This document shows, piece by piece, positions 9,770 to 19,157 of a stretch of 25,472 bases of DNA. Each line of letters starts with the position of its first letter. The first letter of the stretch is position 1. The notes under the pieces were generated by a model. That model saw nothing but the letters and a program-made list of their open reading frames with translations, did not search any database and was not told where the DNA came from. Both the position numbers and the translations under genes were made by a program. The stretch lies in NCBI GenBank assembly GCA_027596945.1, contig JADGJH010000203.1:1-25472 (forward strand), written 5' to 3'. Source of the stretch: Physocladia obscura (Eukaryota; Chytridiomycota; Chytridiomycetes; Chytridiales; Chytriomycetaceae).

Positions 9770-11966
9770 ATGCCAGCCTCAATGGCAACCTCAACTTCAG
9801 CATTAGCATTAGGTGACACGTCCGGCCGCACAGATGATGACTATAGCGATGACGAAAATGGCTTGGCAATTCGTGTCGTCGAATTCAGCAACACCAGCAA
9901 TACTGGTATCAAAACTAGCAGAAGCAGCAGTATCAAAAGTAAAGAATTCGGCAATATTATCAGCACATTGGGCAAACGCATTAGTAACGGTGTTACAAAA
10001 CACGCGATGCTTTCTCTGCCAACCCACATACCGCCCTCCGCCACTGCCATCGCAACCATGGCCAATAACAACAGCAACGCAAGACGTACTACGCCATCGC
10101 CACTGCAACCTTCACCGCAACTTGCACCGTCGTCGCTGGCATCGGCGTCGTCTTCGTTGTCCGGCTCAGTCTCAGCTTCATCACTTTCTGCTATTACAAC
10201 AAACTCTTTCACCAACAACAACATTGGCAACAACAAGAGCATATCGAGCCGTATCAGTAACTTTATTAGCAAAAAGAAGAACAACAAGAATCAAAATAGT
10301 TTATTTCGCAAATTCCGAACGCTTGATGCAATGGATAATAACAGCAACAGCAACGAGACCAATAATATTAACTCTATTGAAAATAAAAATCCTCATGAAT
10401 CATCGCTCATATTTGCCGCAAGTCTCTTCCCCGACGCTGATCCAGACTGGCTCAAGCTTCAGCTTCGAACAGCAAATTCTCCGAGAGACGCCGTAAACAC
10501 AATATTAGAACTGAATGGTGTCTATCCGAAACGCCAGACGGACTCACATTGCAAATTCGAATTAAATTTGACAAATAGATTGGTTGGTAAAGATGAAAAT
10601 CACGACGATTGCCAGGAAGGTGAAGAAGACAATATGGAATGTGGTTGTTGCTATATGTATTTACCAATCGAAAAAATGACGCAATGTGAAGATGGCCACC
10701 TGTTTTGTCTTGAGTGCGCAAGGCGTGCAGCCGAAAATTTGATTGGATTGAGTAATTACCTCCTTTTTTTAACAAATTCTTTTCTTTACATTTTTCCCTT
10801 ACTCATTCAGGAAAAACTGCACTGACATGCCTTGAAACTGGCGGATGCAAATTCCTTTTCCCGCGAGTTGAAATTGTTCGTTTCTTGACTCCTCTTGTTC
10901 TCTCTGGCTATGATCGCCTTGTTCAAGAAGAGAATTTGCGTATAGCCAGTATTTCGGATCTTGAAAGCTGCCCCTTCTGCGACTTTGCTATTATCATGCC
11001 AACAGACCGAAATATTGACAAATTGTTTGCATGCAAGTCAGAGTCTTGTGGTGTTATAAGTTGTCGGTTGTGTAAAAAAAAAAATCATATTCCGCAAACA
11101 TGTAATGGTATTTACTCATTTTGTTGCGCCCAAAAAAACTTTCTTTCTAGCTTATTACCTTCCACCCGCTTTATTAGAGGCAGCAAAAGATGATCTTTTG
11201 AATTTTCGTCATAAAATTGAAGAAGCAATGACTCAGGCTTTATTACGAAAATGTTCAAACTGCGGGACAAGATTTTATAAAACGGAAGGGTGCAACAAAA
11301 TGACTTGTTCAAAGTGTAAAACTATAATGTGCTACATTTGTAAAGAGTTTAGTATTTTGCTGTCTGATTTAATCGACCTAATTTTTTTCCCGTTTTGTTA
11401 ATTCAACAGAATTATTACTGGATACGATCATTTCCGTAGTAAGGACGGATCTAAAAATATGTGTGTACTTTGGGACAATTCAGTAGAACGAAACGCAAAA
11501 GAAGTCAAAGAAGCCTCAAAAAAAGCAACAAGAGAAGCAAAACTTTTGAATCCGGAAGTTGAAGAAAAAGACTTACATATTGAAGCTTTTGTTGATCCAC
11601 AACCGCCAGTTAAATGGCATGCGGTGCCGATACCAGCGCGTAACCGGATTGTTCCAGCAATAGTTGTTCAAAATCAAGACCATATGCCTCAAGTACGGCT
11701 TCGACTGGGTCAAGTAGAAGAGCAAAGTCATCAAAAGCATATAGCAGCAGTTGACAGGCATTTGCCAAAAATGAGGCCAAAGCAAGGCGAAAGCAAGCAA
11801 TGGTACGCAGCTGTGTTTCTTTTTTTACTTCTTTCTCTGTTTTCCTTGTGTTTTTTGTTTCTTTTTATTTCTTTTCTTTCTTGAGTTCAATGTCAGGGGA
11901 ATTCTATGTTTTTTTTTTGTAATTGTTACATCGGGTCGTTATGTAATTTTTGCTGCAAAATTCTAA
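9770..11966 (+). CDS. RBR E3 ubiquitin ligase, RNF216/TRIAD3-like, with CUE-like segment; 3' end uncertain
   Basis: Exons are 9770-10751, 10811-11107, 11178-11346 and 11410 to about 11802, followed by either read-through to a stop at 11884 or a last intron (11803-11896) and a stop at 11966. Introns of 59, 70 and 63 nt keep phase. The protein starts with a low-complexity Ser/Thr/Asn-rich region. A CUE/UBA-like helix bundle follows (about 211-252, LFPDADPDWLKL). Next are RING1 (Cys291/293/294, Cys306, His310, Cys313, Cys316), an IBR (CPFCDF to CRLCKKKNHIPQTC) and RING2 (CSNCGTRFYKTEGCNKMTC to MCYICKE, then YDHF). Cys465 in EGCNKMTC is the expected catalytic thioester Cys. RBR ligases take ubiquitin onto this Cys before passing it to substrate. 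The IBR-RING2 spacing and the TCNEAAKDD link are RNF216-like. The read-through tail is a Phe/Leu-only run encoded by a pyrimidine tract, so I favour a final intron. Confidence 0.85.
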
Positions 11967-12061
11967 CGACGGTAAAGCTGCATTCATCTGCTAATTATTG
12001 CAGTAAGTATTAAATTTTCGTCAAAAGTGATGTAAATTACTCAATTCTCCTGGTTCAATCA

Positions 12062-12553
12062 AGTTGCCAAATCGCAAATGGTTTTAGCAACAAGCTGAAA
12101 ATTATTTCTGCTGTCAAAACGGACGAAAAATTGTTGGCGGTTGTTGATAATGAAGAATTTACGGAGTGTGGATCAACCTTTTTTTGTTTCGAATTTGCAA
12201 AGATGGTATGTAAAATGTGGGTAGGATTCAGTTGAAGCTGAAACCTATTATTTCAATCATTTAAAAAAAATATATTAGTGAATTAAAAAATTGGTGAATT
12301 AAAATAATTTTAAAAGTAAAAAACAGTAGGAACACAGAATTAATGCACTATTGCCGAAAGTTGTCTGAGGACCAAAAATAAGATTCATTTTATTATTAAA
12401 ATGAACTTTAATTTGTTTTCAATTTGAACTTTGACTTTTAAGGTTATCAGTGCTTTTTCTCCCAATCGCATGAAAGTGAGTGTGCAGGTAATAGAGAAGG
12501 ATTTATCTTCTTACTTATTGACGGGCAAAGCTGTGCCATCGTCACCTAGTTGA
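12062..12553 (+). CDS. Two unassigned coding-like exons (C-terminal part of an unknown gene)
   Basis: The plus strand reads open at about 12062-12205 (48 codons, including NKLKIISAVKTDEKLLAVV) up to ATG followed by a GTATGT donor. A second segment, 12443-12553, follows a TTTTAAG acceptor and encodes VISAFSPNRMKVSVQVIEKD and a stop (37 codons). The phase-0 join is exact, and residue use looks like folded protein rather than AT noise. The 237-nt intron would be long for this window. I could not place the start: a small Cys-rich frame with ATG at 11906 ends at a perfect GTAAGT donor (about 12003), but its phase does not fit the acceptors I see. I recognise no family. It lies directly downstream of the RBR gene and could be a separate small gene. 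Confidence 0.4.
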
Positions 12554-12842
12554 AATTTAAATTTGATTCCTTAGAATCCGAAGATTCTAGAATTTGATTA
12601 GAAAATACTGTGGACAAAATGGACATTTTTTTTTTTTTTTTGCTTGCTTGGCTCAACAGATTCATTTTTTTTAAGACTTAAATAATACGGTCATCACCAA
12701 ATAATTTGTGACTGTGCGTAGTTGATCTTAAAAAATACGATTAAACTGCCTAGGTGGGGTTTGGGGATTTTGCCAGGCAGACAACAAGATAACAACGGTT
12801 AAAAACGGCAGGTTATGGTGGCTTGAATCAAAAAAAAAATTC
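12554..12842. other. Intergenic region upstream of the C2H2 gene
   Basis: AT-rich, with a pure T tract at about 12628-12642 and an A tract just before the C2H2 start codon. No gene and no clear regulatory motif. Confidence 0.5.
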
Positions 12843-13709
12843 ATGGATCAAGAAAAAGCTTCCCACATGAATCGGGTAGCGACTGGTACATTTCCGATTC
12901 CGCGCTCCGAGGTCAGTGACACAACAATGGACACGCCGTTCGGACTTCCGCTTCTCGAAAATTCGGACATGAGTAGCAGCGTGAGTGGTATTGAAACACC
13001 AGCGCCCTCCGAATTCGATCCCGAAAGTTGCTCGTTAGCAGAACCAGATCAAAAAATACCGGAGCAAGCACCAGCACTGGCCCGCATCCGGCTCGTTGGT
13101 CTTTTCCAAGTAATTCGCAACGCTTTTGTTGTCGCGCCCGAGAATGACGCAGATGTTTTTCTCAAGTGGCTCGGCGCAAATGCCACAAGCCAACAACACA
13201 TACCGCAACAAACAAACAAAAACATTCAAAGAATTCAAGCCTACAAAACACAGCAACCGCAGAAAACCAGCATTCATACTACCACCAACAGCAAGAACAA
13301 TAATAGCCACTACGACAACTACAACTATTGTGTCTCCCCCACAGCTACATCGGAAGCTCAATGGAACTACTTTGTTGCTGCGTTTGGAGGTGCTGCAAAC
13401 TCCCTCGCTGTCCTCCAGCCATCAACTTGCATCAACACCGACTCCTACTTTTGCGGGATCTGCGGTTTACCCTACAAATCCTTCCCGTCCGCCACCCACC
13501 ACATCAAAACTGTCCACTACAAGGAGCGTAAATTCAAATGCGATGGCTGCGGAAAACTATGGCAAACAAATAACAGACTTACAGTCCATATGAGAAGTCA
13601 TTCTAACGAAAAACCTTATAAGTGTATTCATACCGGTTGTAAATACGCTGCAAAGCAAGCTTGTGCTCTCACTAGTCATATACTTCGCAAGCACAGATAT
13701 GCATATTAA
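12843..13709 (+). CDS. C2H2 zinc-finger protein, three C-terminal fingers, 288 aa
   Basis: A single uninterrupted exon starts at ATG 12843 (MDQEKASHMNRVATGTFPIP) and stops at 13709. The first 195 residues are low complexity: acidic/Ser-rich to about 70, then Gln/Asn/Thr-rich at about 115-165. Three C2H2 fingers close the protein. Finger 1 is Cys204-Cys207 with His220/His225. Finger 2 is Cys233-Cys236 with His249/His253 and a clear linker, SNEKPYK. Finger 3 is Cys261-Cys266 with His279/His284 and a four-residue Cys spacing. The TGEKP-like linker between fingers 2 and 3 indicates sequence-specific DNA binding, so a nuclear transcription factor is likely. Its targets are unknown. No intron was needed, unlike most neighbours. 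Confidence 0.85.
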   Translation: MDQEKASHMNRVATGTFPIPRSEVSDTTMDTPFGLPLLENSDMSSSVSGIETPAPSEFDPESCSLAEPDQKIPEQAPALARIRLVGLFQVIRNAFVVAPENDADVFLKWLGANATSQQHIPQQTNKNIQRIQAYKTQQPQKTSIHTTTNSKNNNSHYDNYNYCVSPTATSEAQWNYFVAAFGGAANSLAVLQPSTCINTDSYFCGICGLPYKSFPSATHHIKTVHYKERKFKCDGCGKLWQTNNRLTVHMRSHSNEKPYKCIHTGCKYAAKQACALTSHILRKHRYAY

Positions 13710-14439
13710 TAACTTCCAGTAACTCAGCATTACGACTATTTTTTTGCACTTATTTTTCTATAGTTATACATACCAGTCTCGAAGTTTGAGCGAATTTATC
13801 CACATACTTAATAAATATACCTAGCATATTTCGTAATTATTTTCAAGTGAGGAGAATGAAAAATAATAATAATAATTGAATATGCCGTTTAATTTTTCAA
13901 GAAAAATTGGAAGCTGCTTGGGTTTTTTGTTTTTTGTTTTCACTGCATTATACCAAATGTACATCATGTCCCACTAGCAGCAATATATCCACAAATTGTC
14001 TACTGCTCAATAATTGATATTTTTTTTGCATTCCACTGGCTCATTTTTTACATTTTCTGTGCTTGGCTGAGCCTCACCACAATATGCTCTCCAAAATTTT
14101 TTAAAGCCGTTCCCAACGTGGTAAAAAGTTCATTCCAATAGCCTAGGAAGACAATCACAGCTTTGTATTCCTTCTAGTGTATTTTAATTTACACATCTGT
14201 TGGTTAATTGGAATTGTGCATTTTTGTTTGCATTGTTGCTGGCTTCATTGCTTGTTGGATTTTCTGTGACAATTTTCAACTTGGTCATGCTATTATTGAA
14301 TTTCATGTGTAGTTTCTTATACTTTTCTGACAGCTGAACTTCAGTAACAACTGCAGCCAAACCCAATACAAGCAACATAAACTTATTTTGAAAATGCTGA
14401 AAATTTAATTTACATCAGTTTGACTTCTCATACAACCTC
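13710..14439. other. AT-rich start of the repeat island
   Basis: 730 bp after the zinc-finger gene with an (AAT)n run at about 13862-13877 and long T tracts. A 64-codon minus-strand frame (14184-14378) starts with ATG and has a hydrophobic N-terminus (MLLVLGLAAVVTEVQL), but I see no supporting gene structure. The word TTTAATTTACATCA at about 14405 recurs as CTAATTTACATCA at about 14863, bracketing the left foldback arm. Confidence 0.4.
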
Positions 14440-14860
14440 TAGTAATTTGCGAAATAATAGCCGGAGAACAGGGATGAGGTTCCAGTAAGTTGAAGAAATG
14501 TAGTAGAAGTTTTGTTGGTAGCTGTACTAAACTAATTCAATATCAGGTTATCAGAACTAAATGACAAAAGTTCGAGATTCGAGTATGAAATAAAGTTCAA
14601 GTGGAAGTTTAATGCTTAATGTATACTTTGTTTTTATTTAATAAGACCAATAATAATGTGAAGAGAAAAGTTGGGTTTAAGTAGTTTTTGGAATAGAAAG
14701 AAAAGAAAGAAAACGAATAGATGTTTCAAAAGAAAAATTGTTTGAAAGTGGTCGGAAAGCAGTTGGAAACTGCTTGAATTGTTTTTGGGTTCTTGGACGT
14801 AATAAAAGGCTCGAGAACGTTCTAAAAATTTTTGAAGAAAATTAGATTGAAAATCTAATT
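14440..14860 (+). repeat. Foldback (inverted repeat) left arm
   Basis: This arm pairs with 15000-15420 read on the opposite strand. A perfect 20-bp match is ATACTTTGTTTTTATTTAAT at 14623-14642, whose reverse complement is at 15205-15224. Other matching blocks in the right order include CAGAACTAAATGACA, GTTGGGTTTAAGTAGTTTTT, CTTGAATTGTTTTTG and TTGGTAGCTGTA. Arms are diverged by substitutions and small indels. Confidence 0.85.
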
Positions 14861-14999
14861 TACATCAAAACCTACAGTTGATACAAAAGTTTTATCAATA
14901 GCATTTGATTCTCTTTTATCACAACTCACAGGATGAATGTTAAGTGTTATTAACCCTAATTGTAGAAAAAGCTGAATACCTTTGGAAAATTGTTATAAA

Positions 15000-15420
15000 T
15001 TAGATTGCTAATCAAATTTTCTCAAAGAATTTTTCAGAAATTTCTCCAGCCTTCTATTACCTTGAAGAACTCAAAAACAATTCAAGTTATTTCCAACCCC
15101 TTTCCACCCATTTTTCTAAGTGTCTTTTATTCTTTTTCTTTCTTTTTCTTTCTACTTCAAAAACTACTTAAACCCAACTTCTTTCTTTTATTATTATGGG
15201 TATTATTAAATAAAAACAAAGTATATCTTAAGTATTAAGAACTTTTACTTTAACTACATCCCATACTTCCATCTCAAACTCTTGTCATTTAGTTCTGAGA
15301 GACAAAGTATTGAATTAGTTGACTCAAGCCTCTACAGCTACCAGCAATTATACATGTATTTTCTACTACTTATTAAAATCTTACACCTGTTCCCTAGCTA
15401 CTTTTCAGCAATTTACTTCA
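15000..15420 (-). repeat. Foldback (inverted repeat) right arm
   Basis: Reverse-complement partner of 14440-14860 across a spacer of about 140 nt. A 77-codon plus-strand frame inside this arm (15005-15238) is only T-rich low complexity. The right edge of this arm runs straight into the second dispersed-repeat copy at about 15434. Whether this is one foldback element or two oppositely inserted copies of one short element cannot be settled from one locus. Confidence 0.85.
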
Positions 15421-15433
15421 AAAATTAATGCAG

Positions 15434-15690
15434 TTATAAATTTGATAAATTCAAGGTGTATTGAAAAATAAATTCACTCTTTATTCAAATAAAAATTCAA
15501 ATTGCTCAGAAGAAAAGAAAAGAAAGAAGTGAACTTGTCTTTCTGTCATTAAGTGGAAACTGTGTGTTAATACAATACAAGAGTTTGTGTTGGGAGGAAA
15601 ATAGTAAGATTTATTTTAAGACTGTTAACAATTTTTGCAATGGCAAATTTTGAGAAATGTAAATCAATAATAAAGAAAAAAGAGAATTTG
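15434..15690 (+). repeat. Dispersed repeat, copy 2 (diverged)
   Basis: Same-orientation match to 5478-5745, sharing ordered blocks from the TGTATTGAAAA region through AATAAAGAAAAAAGAGAATT. It sits between the foldback and the transposase pseudogene, so it may be the 5' non-coding part of that transposon. Confidence 0.75.
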
Positions 15691-15715
15691 TTGTTTTTCT
15701 TGAAATATCTTTTTT

Positions 15716-16735
15716 TTGAGTTGTTCAGAAGAAATTGAGAAAACAGGGATGCCCTTCATTTACAAGTTACAACAAAGCACAGCAGTGCAAACATCAGAGC
15801 ACATGTCCTTTATAACTACTACTTCCACCAAATGGCTGCAAATGAGTCACTTCAATTTACAACAAATCAGAGTGCATTATAAGTTGATGAATCAATTTAA
15901 ATTAAATGATATGTTAAACTGAAAAATCACCAAAACAGTTGAACAAAAATTCTTCGCACTTCAAAAGCAGTTGGTTGAATATTTTATGGAAACTTCACTT
16001 GCATTCCTAGATGAGGCACAGGTGGCTTTTTGCAGACAGTGGAACAAGACTATCAGCATCTCACACATTTGGCATGTGATTCATACAACTGGATTGACAT
16101 AAAAGAGCTTGGAAAGGTATCAAAGATTTGAATATTATGAGATTTACATATGAGCTAAATTTAATTAATTGGTGTTTACATGATGTCATTTTGAATAAGG
16201 TCTCTTTTAACAACTGCAAAATATTAAAGCACTGTGGCTATGCCTTTAAATGAGAGAAGATTCTTTTGAGAGGTGAATATCAACATCTTCTTCATATTAC
16301 TCTTCTTTATTTCACCAACAGCAATGGACTTCTTAAAATGCTTCAAACCAAAGGCACCTTCAACAAAGTGAAGTTTACTCTGCACTGCATTAAATTAAAT
16401 CTTGAGCACAAAAAAATGTAAAAATTCAATTTGGATTTTATATGGTGCCAGGATTCATCAATCTCCTGAATTAATTACAAAGCTTCAATCTGCAGCAATA
16501 ATCCCTTTATTTTTACCAGCATAGTGCTGGTTCTTCAGCCAAATAAAAGTTTTTTCACATCCTCAAAGTAAAACTCTATTGAAATTACAATGTGGGTGCT
16601 GTTAGTGCAAAAAATTTACATGTTGTTGCTGCCTTGGCACTGAAGAAATTCAAAAACTTTGACATGCAAGGAATCTTTCACAAACATGACTATCCAAGCA
16701 CTAAGCAATTTGACCCTCAGATTGCACATAAATAA
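15716..16735 (+). pseudogene. Tc1/mariner-type (DDE_3) transposase pseudogene
   Basis: Reading across three plus-strand frames recovers an ordered transposase. The first part (frame of 15716) has an N-terminal region and a helix-turn-helix-like LDEAQ..ISISHIWHVIHTTGLT, interrupted by in-frame stops at 15920, 16100 and 16151. A frame change near 16165 gives KHCGYAF, an in-frame stop, then RGEYQHLLHI and NGLL..TKGTFNKVKF, ending at a stop after an A-run near 16415. The third part (frame of 16441) reads WILYGARIHQSPELI and IIPLFLPA, a stop at 16522, then CWFFSQIKVF. A last shift gives ALKKFKNFDMQGIFHK and FDPQIAHK before the stop at 16735. These blocks match the order of Tc1/IS630 DDE_3 endonucleases. 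Acidic catalytic positions read Asn (ILNKVSF), Tyr (LYGARIH) and Lys (QIKVF), so the enzyme is dead. The element ends were not resolved. Confidence 0.85.
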
Positions 16736-16790
16736 TCAGTCATAAATGTGATTGCAATCAGATATACATAAAGTTTATGTTATTTTCTTT

Positions 16791-17351
16791 TCATTTATTC
16801 ATATTCATTAAAACAAAATGAGAGTTATCTATGTGATCTGGGTCAATATCACTTTCACTTTCACTTTCTTTGTTGTTTTTATTGATGTTGCTGGTTGTGT
16901 TTGCTGTAATGCCATTGATGATCATGCCACTGCTTGTGCTGTTACAAATCACCAGATGCAAAATTTTCTGAAATACTTCCAAAATTTGTTTGTTGGCATC
17001 TGTAAATTGTTTCATATTCATTTGTTGGTCAATGTGCTTGAATGTTGTTTTGAACTTCCTGTAATGCTCATCAACAGTGGCTAATACATTTTCAGCAATG
17101 ACAATTGATCTACTGATGCAATGAAGCTCCTCAGAATTTCCAACTTGCCTACCAAACAGAAAAGCCAAATTGTTTTGAAGCTGACCAAAAATAGCTGTTG
17201 TCATTTCCTCAATTAGTACAGTTGCAAGCAGCTGACTTGCATAATCATACTCAATAAATGCTTGGGTTTTGTAATGTGATGCTTGGCATGGAGCTTTGCA
17301 ATAATTGTAATGATTGTGGCTTTGTTGAGAGCTCCAAAATGGTCTCAGCAA
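16791..17351 (-). CDS. Orphan minus-strand ORF, possibly a decayed multi-exon gene
   Basis: An open frame of about 186 codons lies on the minus strand just beyond the transposase pseudogene. It starts without an ATG (TTG) and is preceded by two adjacent stops near 17380, so an intact start is missing or lies in another exon. The product is helix-rich (IEEMTTAIFGQLQNNLAFLF, later DQQMNMKQFTDANKQILEVF) with an acidic tail of repeated ESES and DPD residues. Further upstream on this strand, about 17580-17640 reads FDKFGCFVELRKDSCKYSFG before a GTAAGT donor-like site. About 17740-17795 reads MLKIVGTATVGDAGKY. These may be earlier exons. I recognise no family; it may be an accessory gene of the mobile element or a repeat-family gene. 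Confidence 0.35.
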   Translation of the reverse strand: MLRPFWSSQQSHNHYNYCKAPCQASHYKTQAFIEYDYASQLLATVLIEEMTTAIFGQLQNNLAFLFGRQVGNSEELHCISRSIVIAENVLATVDEHYRKFKTTFKHIDQQMNMKQFTDANKQILEVFQKILHLVICNSTSSGMIINGITANTTSNINKNNKESESESDIDPDHIDNSHFVLMNMNK

Positions 17352-18189
17352 TTTGCAGACAAAATCAGAATTTCACTATTTAATTTGTTCCATTTTTTTT
17401 GTTGCAAATAACAATGAAAAGTAAACAAAGATATTGCATTGGCCAGTTTCGTCTGATTTCATGAAGTTTCAAAAATTAGTGGCTATGAATGGTGTCATGT
17501 TTACATGGATTGCTATTTGATTCAAGTATATTTAAGTCAGAGGTAGCAATTTAATAAATGAATTACTTACTTGCACCAAATGAGTATTTGCAGGAATCTT
17601 TTCTCAGCTCAACAAAGCAACCAAACTTGTCAAAAGTGTTAACTTTGAGAAATTGTCATGAACTGAAATAAAGAAGTTACTTGAGCTATTTTAAATAGAA
17701 CCTCATTATAAGTCAATAAAAAGGATCCTCCATTTTATCTAATGCATACTTGCCAGCATCTCCAACAGTTGCTGTTCCAACAATTTTCAGCATTGCCAGA
17801 GCTCAAATCTTGGGAGCAATTACTTCGACTGTATTGACTTTCATGAAGAGTCATGAGGAAACAAGCAAGAACAATTGAATGAGGATAAGAAGATTTTTGT
17901 TCATTTGATATTTTTCACTTTATTGCAAAACTCAACAGGTGTAAAACTTTTTTTTTATTCTTTAGTAATGATAATAAATGACTTCTTTATTGCAGAAACT
18001 CAACAGTCAAAGGGTCTCGTCTACCACAAGTGCAGAACTTCTTCTTACTGTTGTTTTCTAGATGTATTGCCAGCCGGTGCTAGCTTCAAATAACAACTCA
18101 TTGCCGAGTGGTCAAAACTTACAAAATGGACATATGAATATTTGTTGTTTTTTTGTGAATCCAAATGCTTGGCCAAGAAAACAAAACAA
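17352..18189. other. AT-rich right edge of the repeat island
   Basis: The region contains the possible upstream exons described for the minus-strand orphan ORF. It also has an internal near-duplication: TTTATTGCA(A/G)AAACTCAACAG occurs at about 17922-17940 and again near 17986-18006. The first about 70 bp upstream of the Spc25 start codon are presumably its promoter/leader. No firm gene. Confidence 0.35.
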
Positions 18190-19060
18190 ATGATGGCTCT
18201 GGTGCAGCTTGAAACGCTTGCAGAGGACTTTGAGCAACTGCGGCAATCGCACGTGGACTTTGTGGAAGCCAGCGAGGCGTGGGCGCAGGATAAGCAGGTG
18301 GGGCTGGCGGCGAGTAAAGCCAAGCACGCGGCGGAGATAGCCAGTAGTATTGCGCAGCAGAAACGCGCATTGGCGGAGGCGGCAGCGCAGCGCACACAGG
18401 TAATCTGTTAAGTATTAATACTTACGCTTGAAAATCTGTTAATGGATGCAATACTAATCGAATACTCTGGTAAACTTAAGACTGATGCGCTTCTTTCGCT
18501 GGATGCGGCTGCTGACGAGCGCCAACGCGGGGTGGCGACGGCGAACGGGCTCCTCGCGACGTCGCTCGCCAAGACACACAATGACCGCGAAGACGCCGCC
18601 TTCGCTGTCGCGACCCTGGAAGCCAACCTCGCCACGCGCAAAGCCGCTCTCGCCGCTGCCGAAGCCACGCGCGCCGAGCAGGCAAAGCGCAACGCCCCCG
18701 AACTCGCCTTCTACCAGGACAAACTAGGCCTAGCAATCAAATCCACAAAAAGTAACTAACATTTTGCGTGTTTAATACCGTTTCATTAAAGAAAAATCAG
18801 AGAATATTTTGCATTTCGTCTACACAAATATCGACAAGAAGGATTACGCCCGCGAGTTTTCGTTTGTTCTCGACGTGTCAAAGGGCAGCGAGTATCGTCT
18901 TGTCGAGTGCACTCCCGCGATTCCGTCAATTTCCGAAGCAATGACCTTTCTCAACTCTTCGCGTGATTTTTTCAGATTTCTGAAAGAGATGCGTCGCGAG
19001 TTTTCCGAGTATGATTTGCGTCAGAATCCAGAAACCTCTCAACTAAAATTGACATCTTAA
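18190..19060 (+). CDS. SPC25: Kinetochore protein Spc25 (Ndc80 complex), three exons, about 246 aa
   Basis: Exons are 18190-18399, 18481-18751 and 18801-19060. Lengths 210+271+260 give 247 codons with the stop. Introns are 81 and 49 nt; the second has donor GTAACT, a branch-like ACTAAC and two AGs nine bases apart (18791 and 18800), so a three-residue variation is possible. Residues 1-160 are a charged Ala/Glu/Gln-rich coiled coil. Residues about 161-246 form the C-terminal RWD-like globular domain: ILHFVYTNIDKKDYAREFSF, then CTPAIPS, then FLNSSRDFFRFLKEMRREF, the Spc25 signature. Spc25 pairs with Spc24 and holds the Ndc80 complex on the inner kinetochore. The length is typical. The coiled-coil exons are much more GC-rich than their flanks. 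Of two adjacent ATGs (18190, 18193) the first is given. Confidence 0.9.
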
Positions 19061-19157
19061 GCTGAAGAATATTTTGTCTGAAAGAGACTTTATTAAACTA
19101 TAATCTTCCAAGCCTTGTTTTTTTTTTAATCCTAATTTTCTGAGCTTAGAGAGCGCA

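Noticed and set aside
9813..10496. 227-codon plus-strand frame and two antisense frames over the start of the RBR gene
   Set aside because: They overlap the low-complexity Ser/Thr/Asn-rich N-terminus of the RBR ligase in other frames and encode no domain.
13126..13593. 155-codon plus-strand frame inside the C2H2 gene
   Set aside because: It is the alternate frame of a Gln/Asn/Thr-rich region; the zinc fingers are in the other frame.
18045..18736. Minus-strand Ala/Ser/Arg-rich frames opposite Spc25
   Set aside because: Composition is that of antisense GC-rich coding DNA. The plus strand has consistent splicing and a recognisable Spc25 domain.
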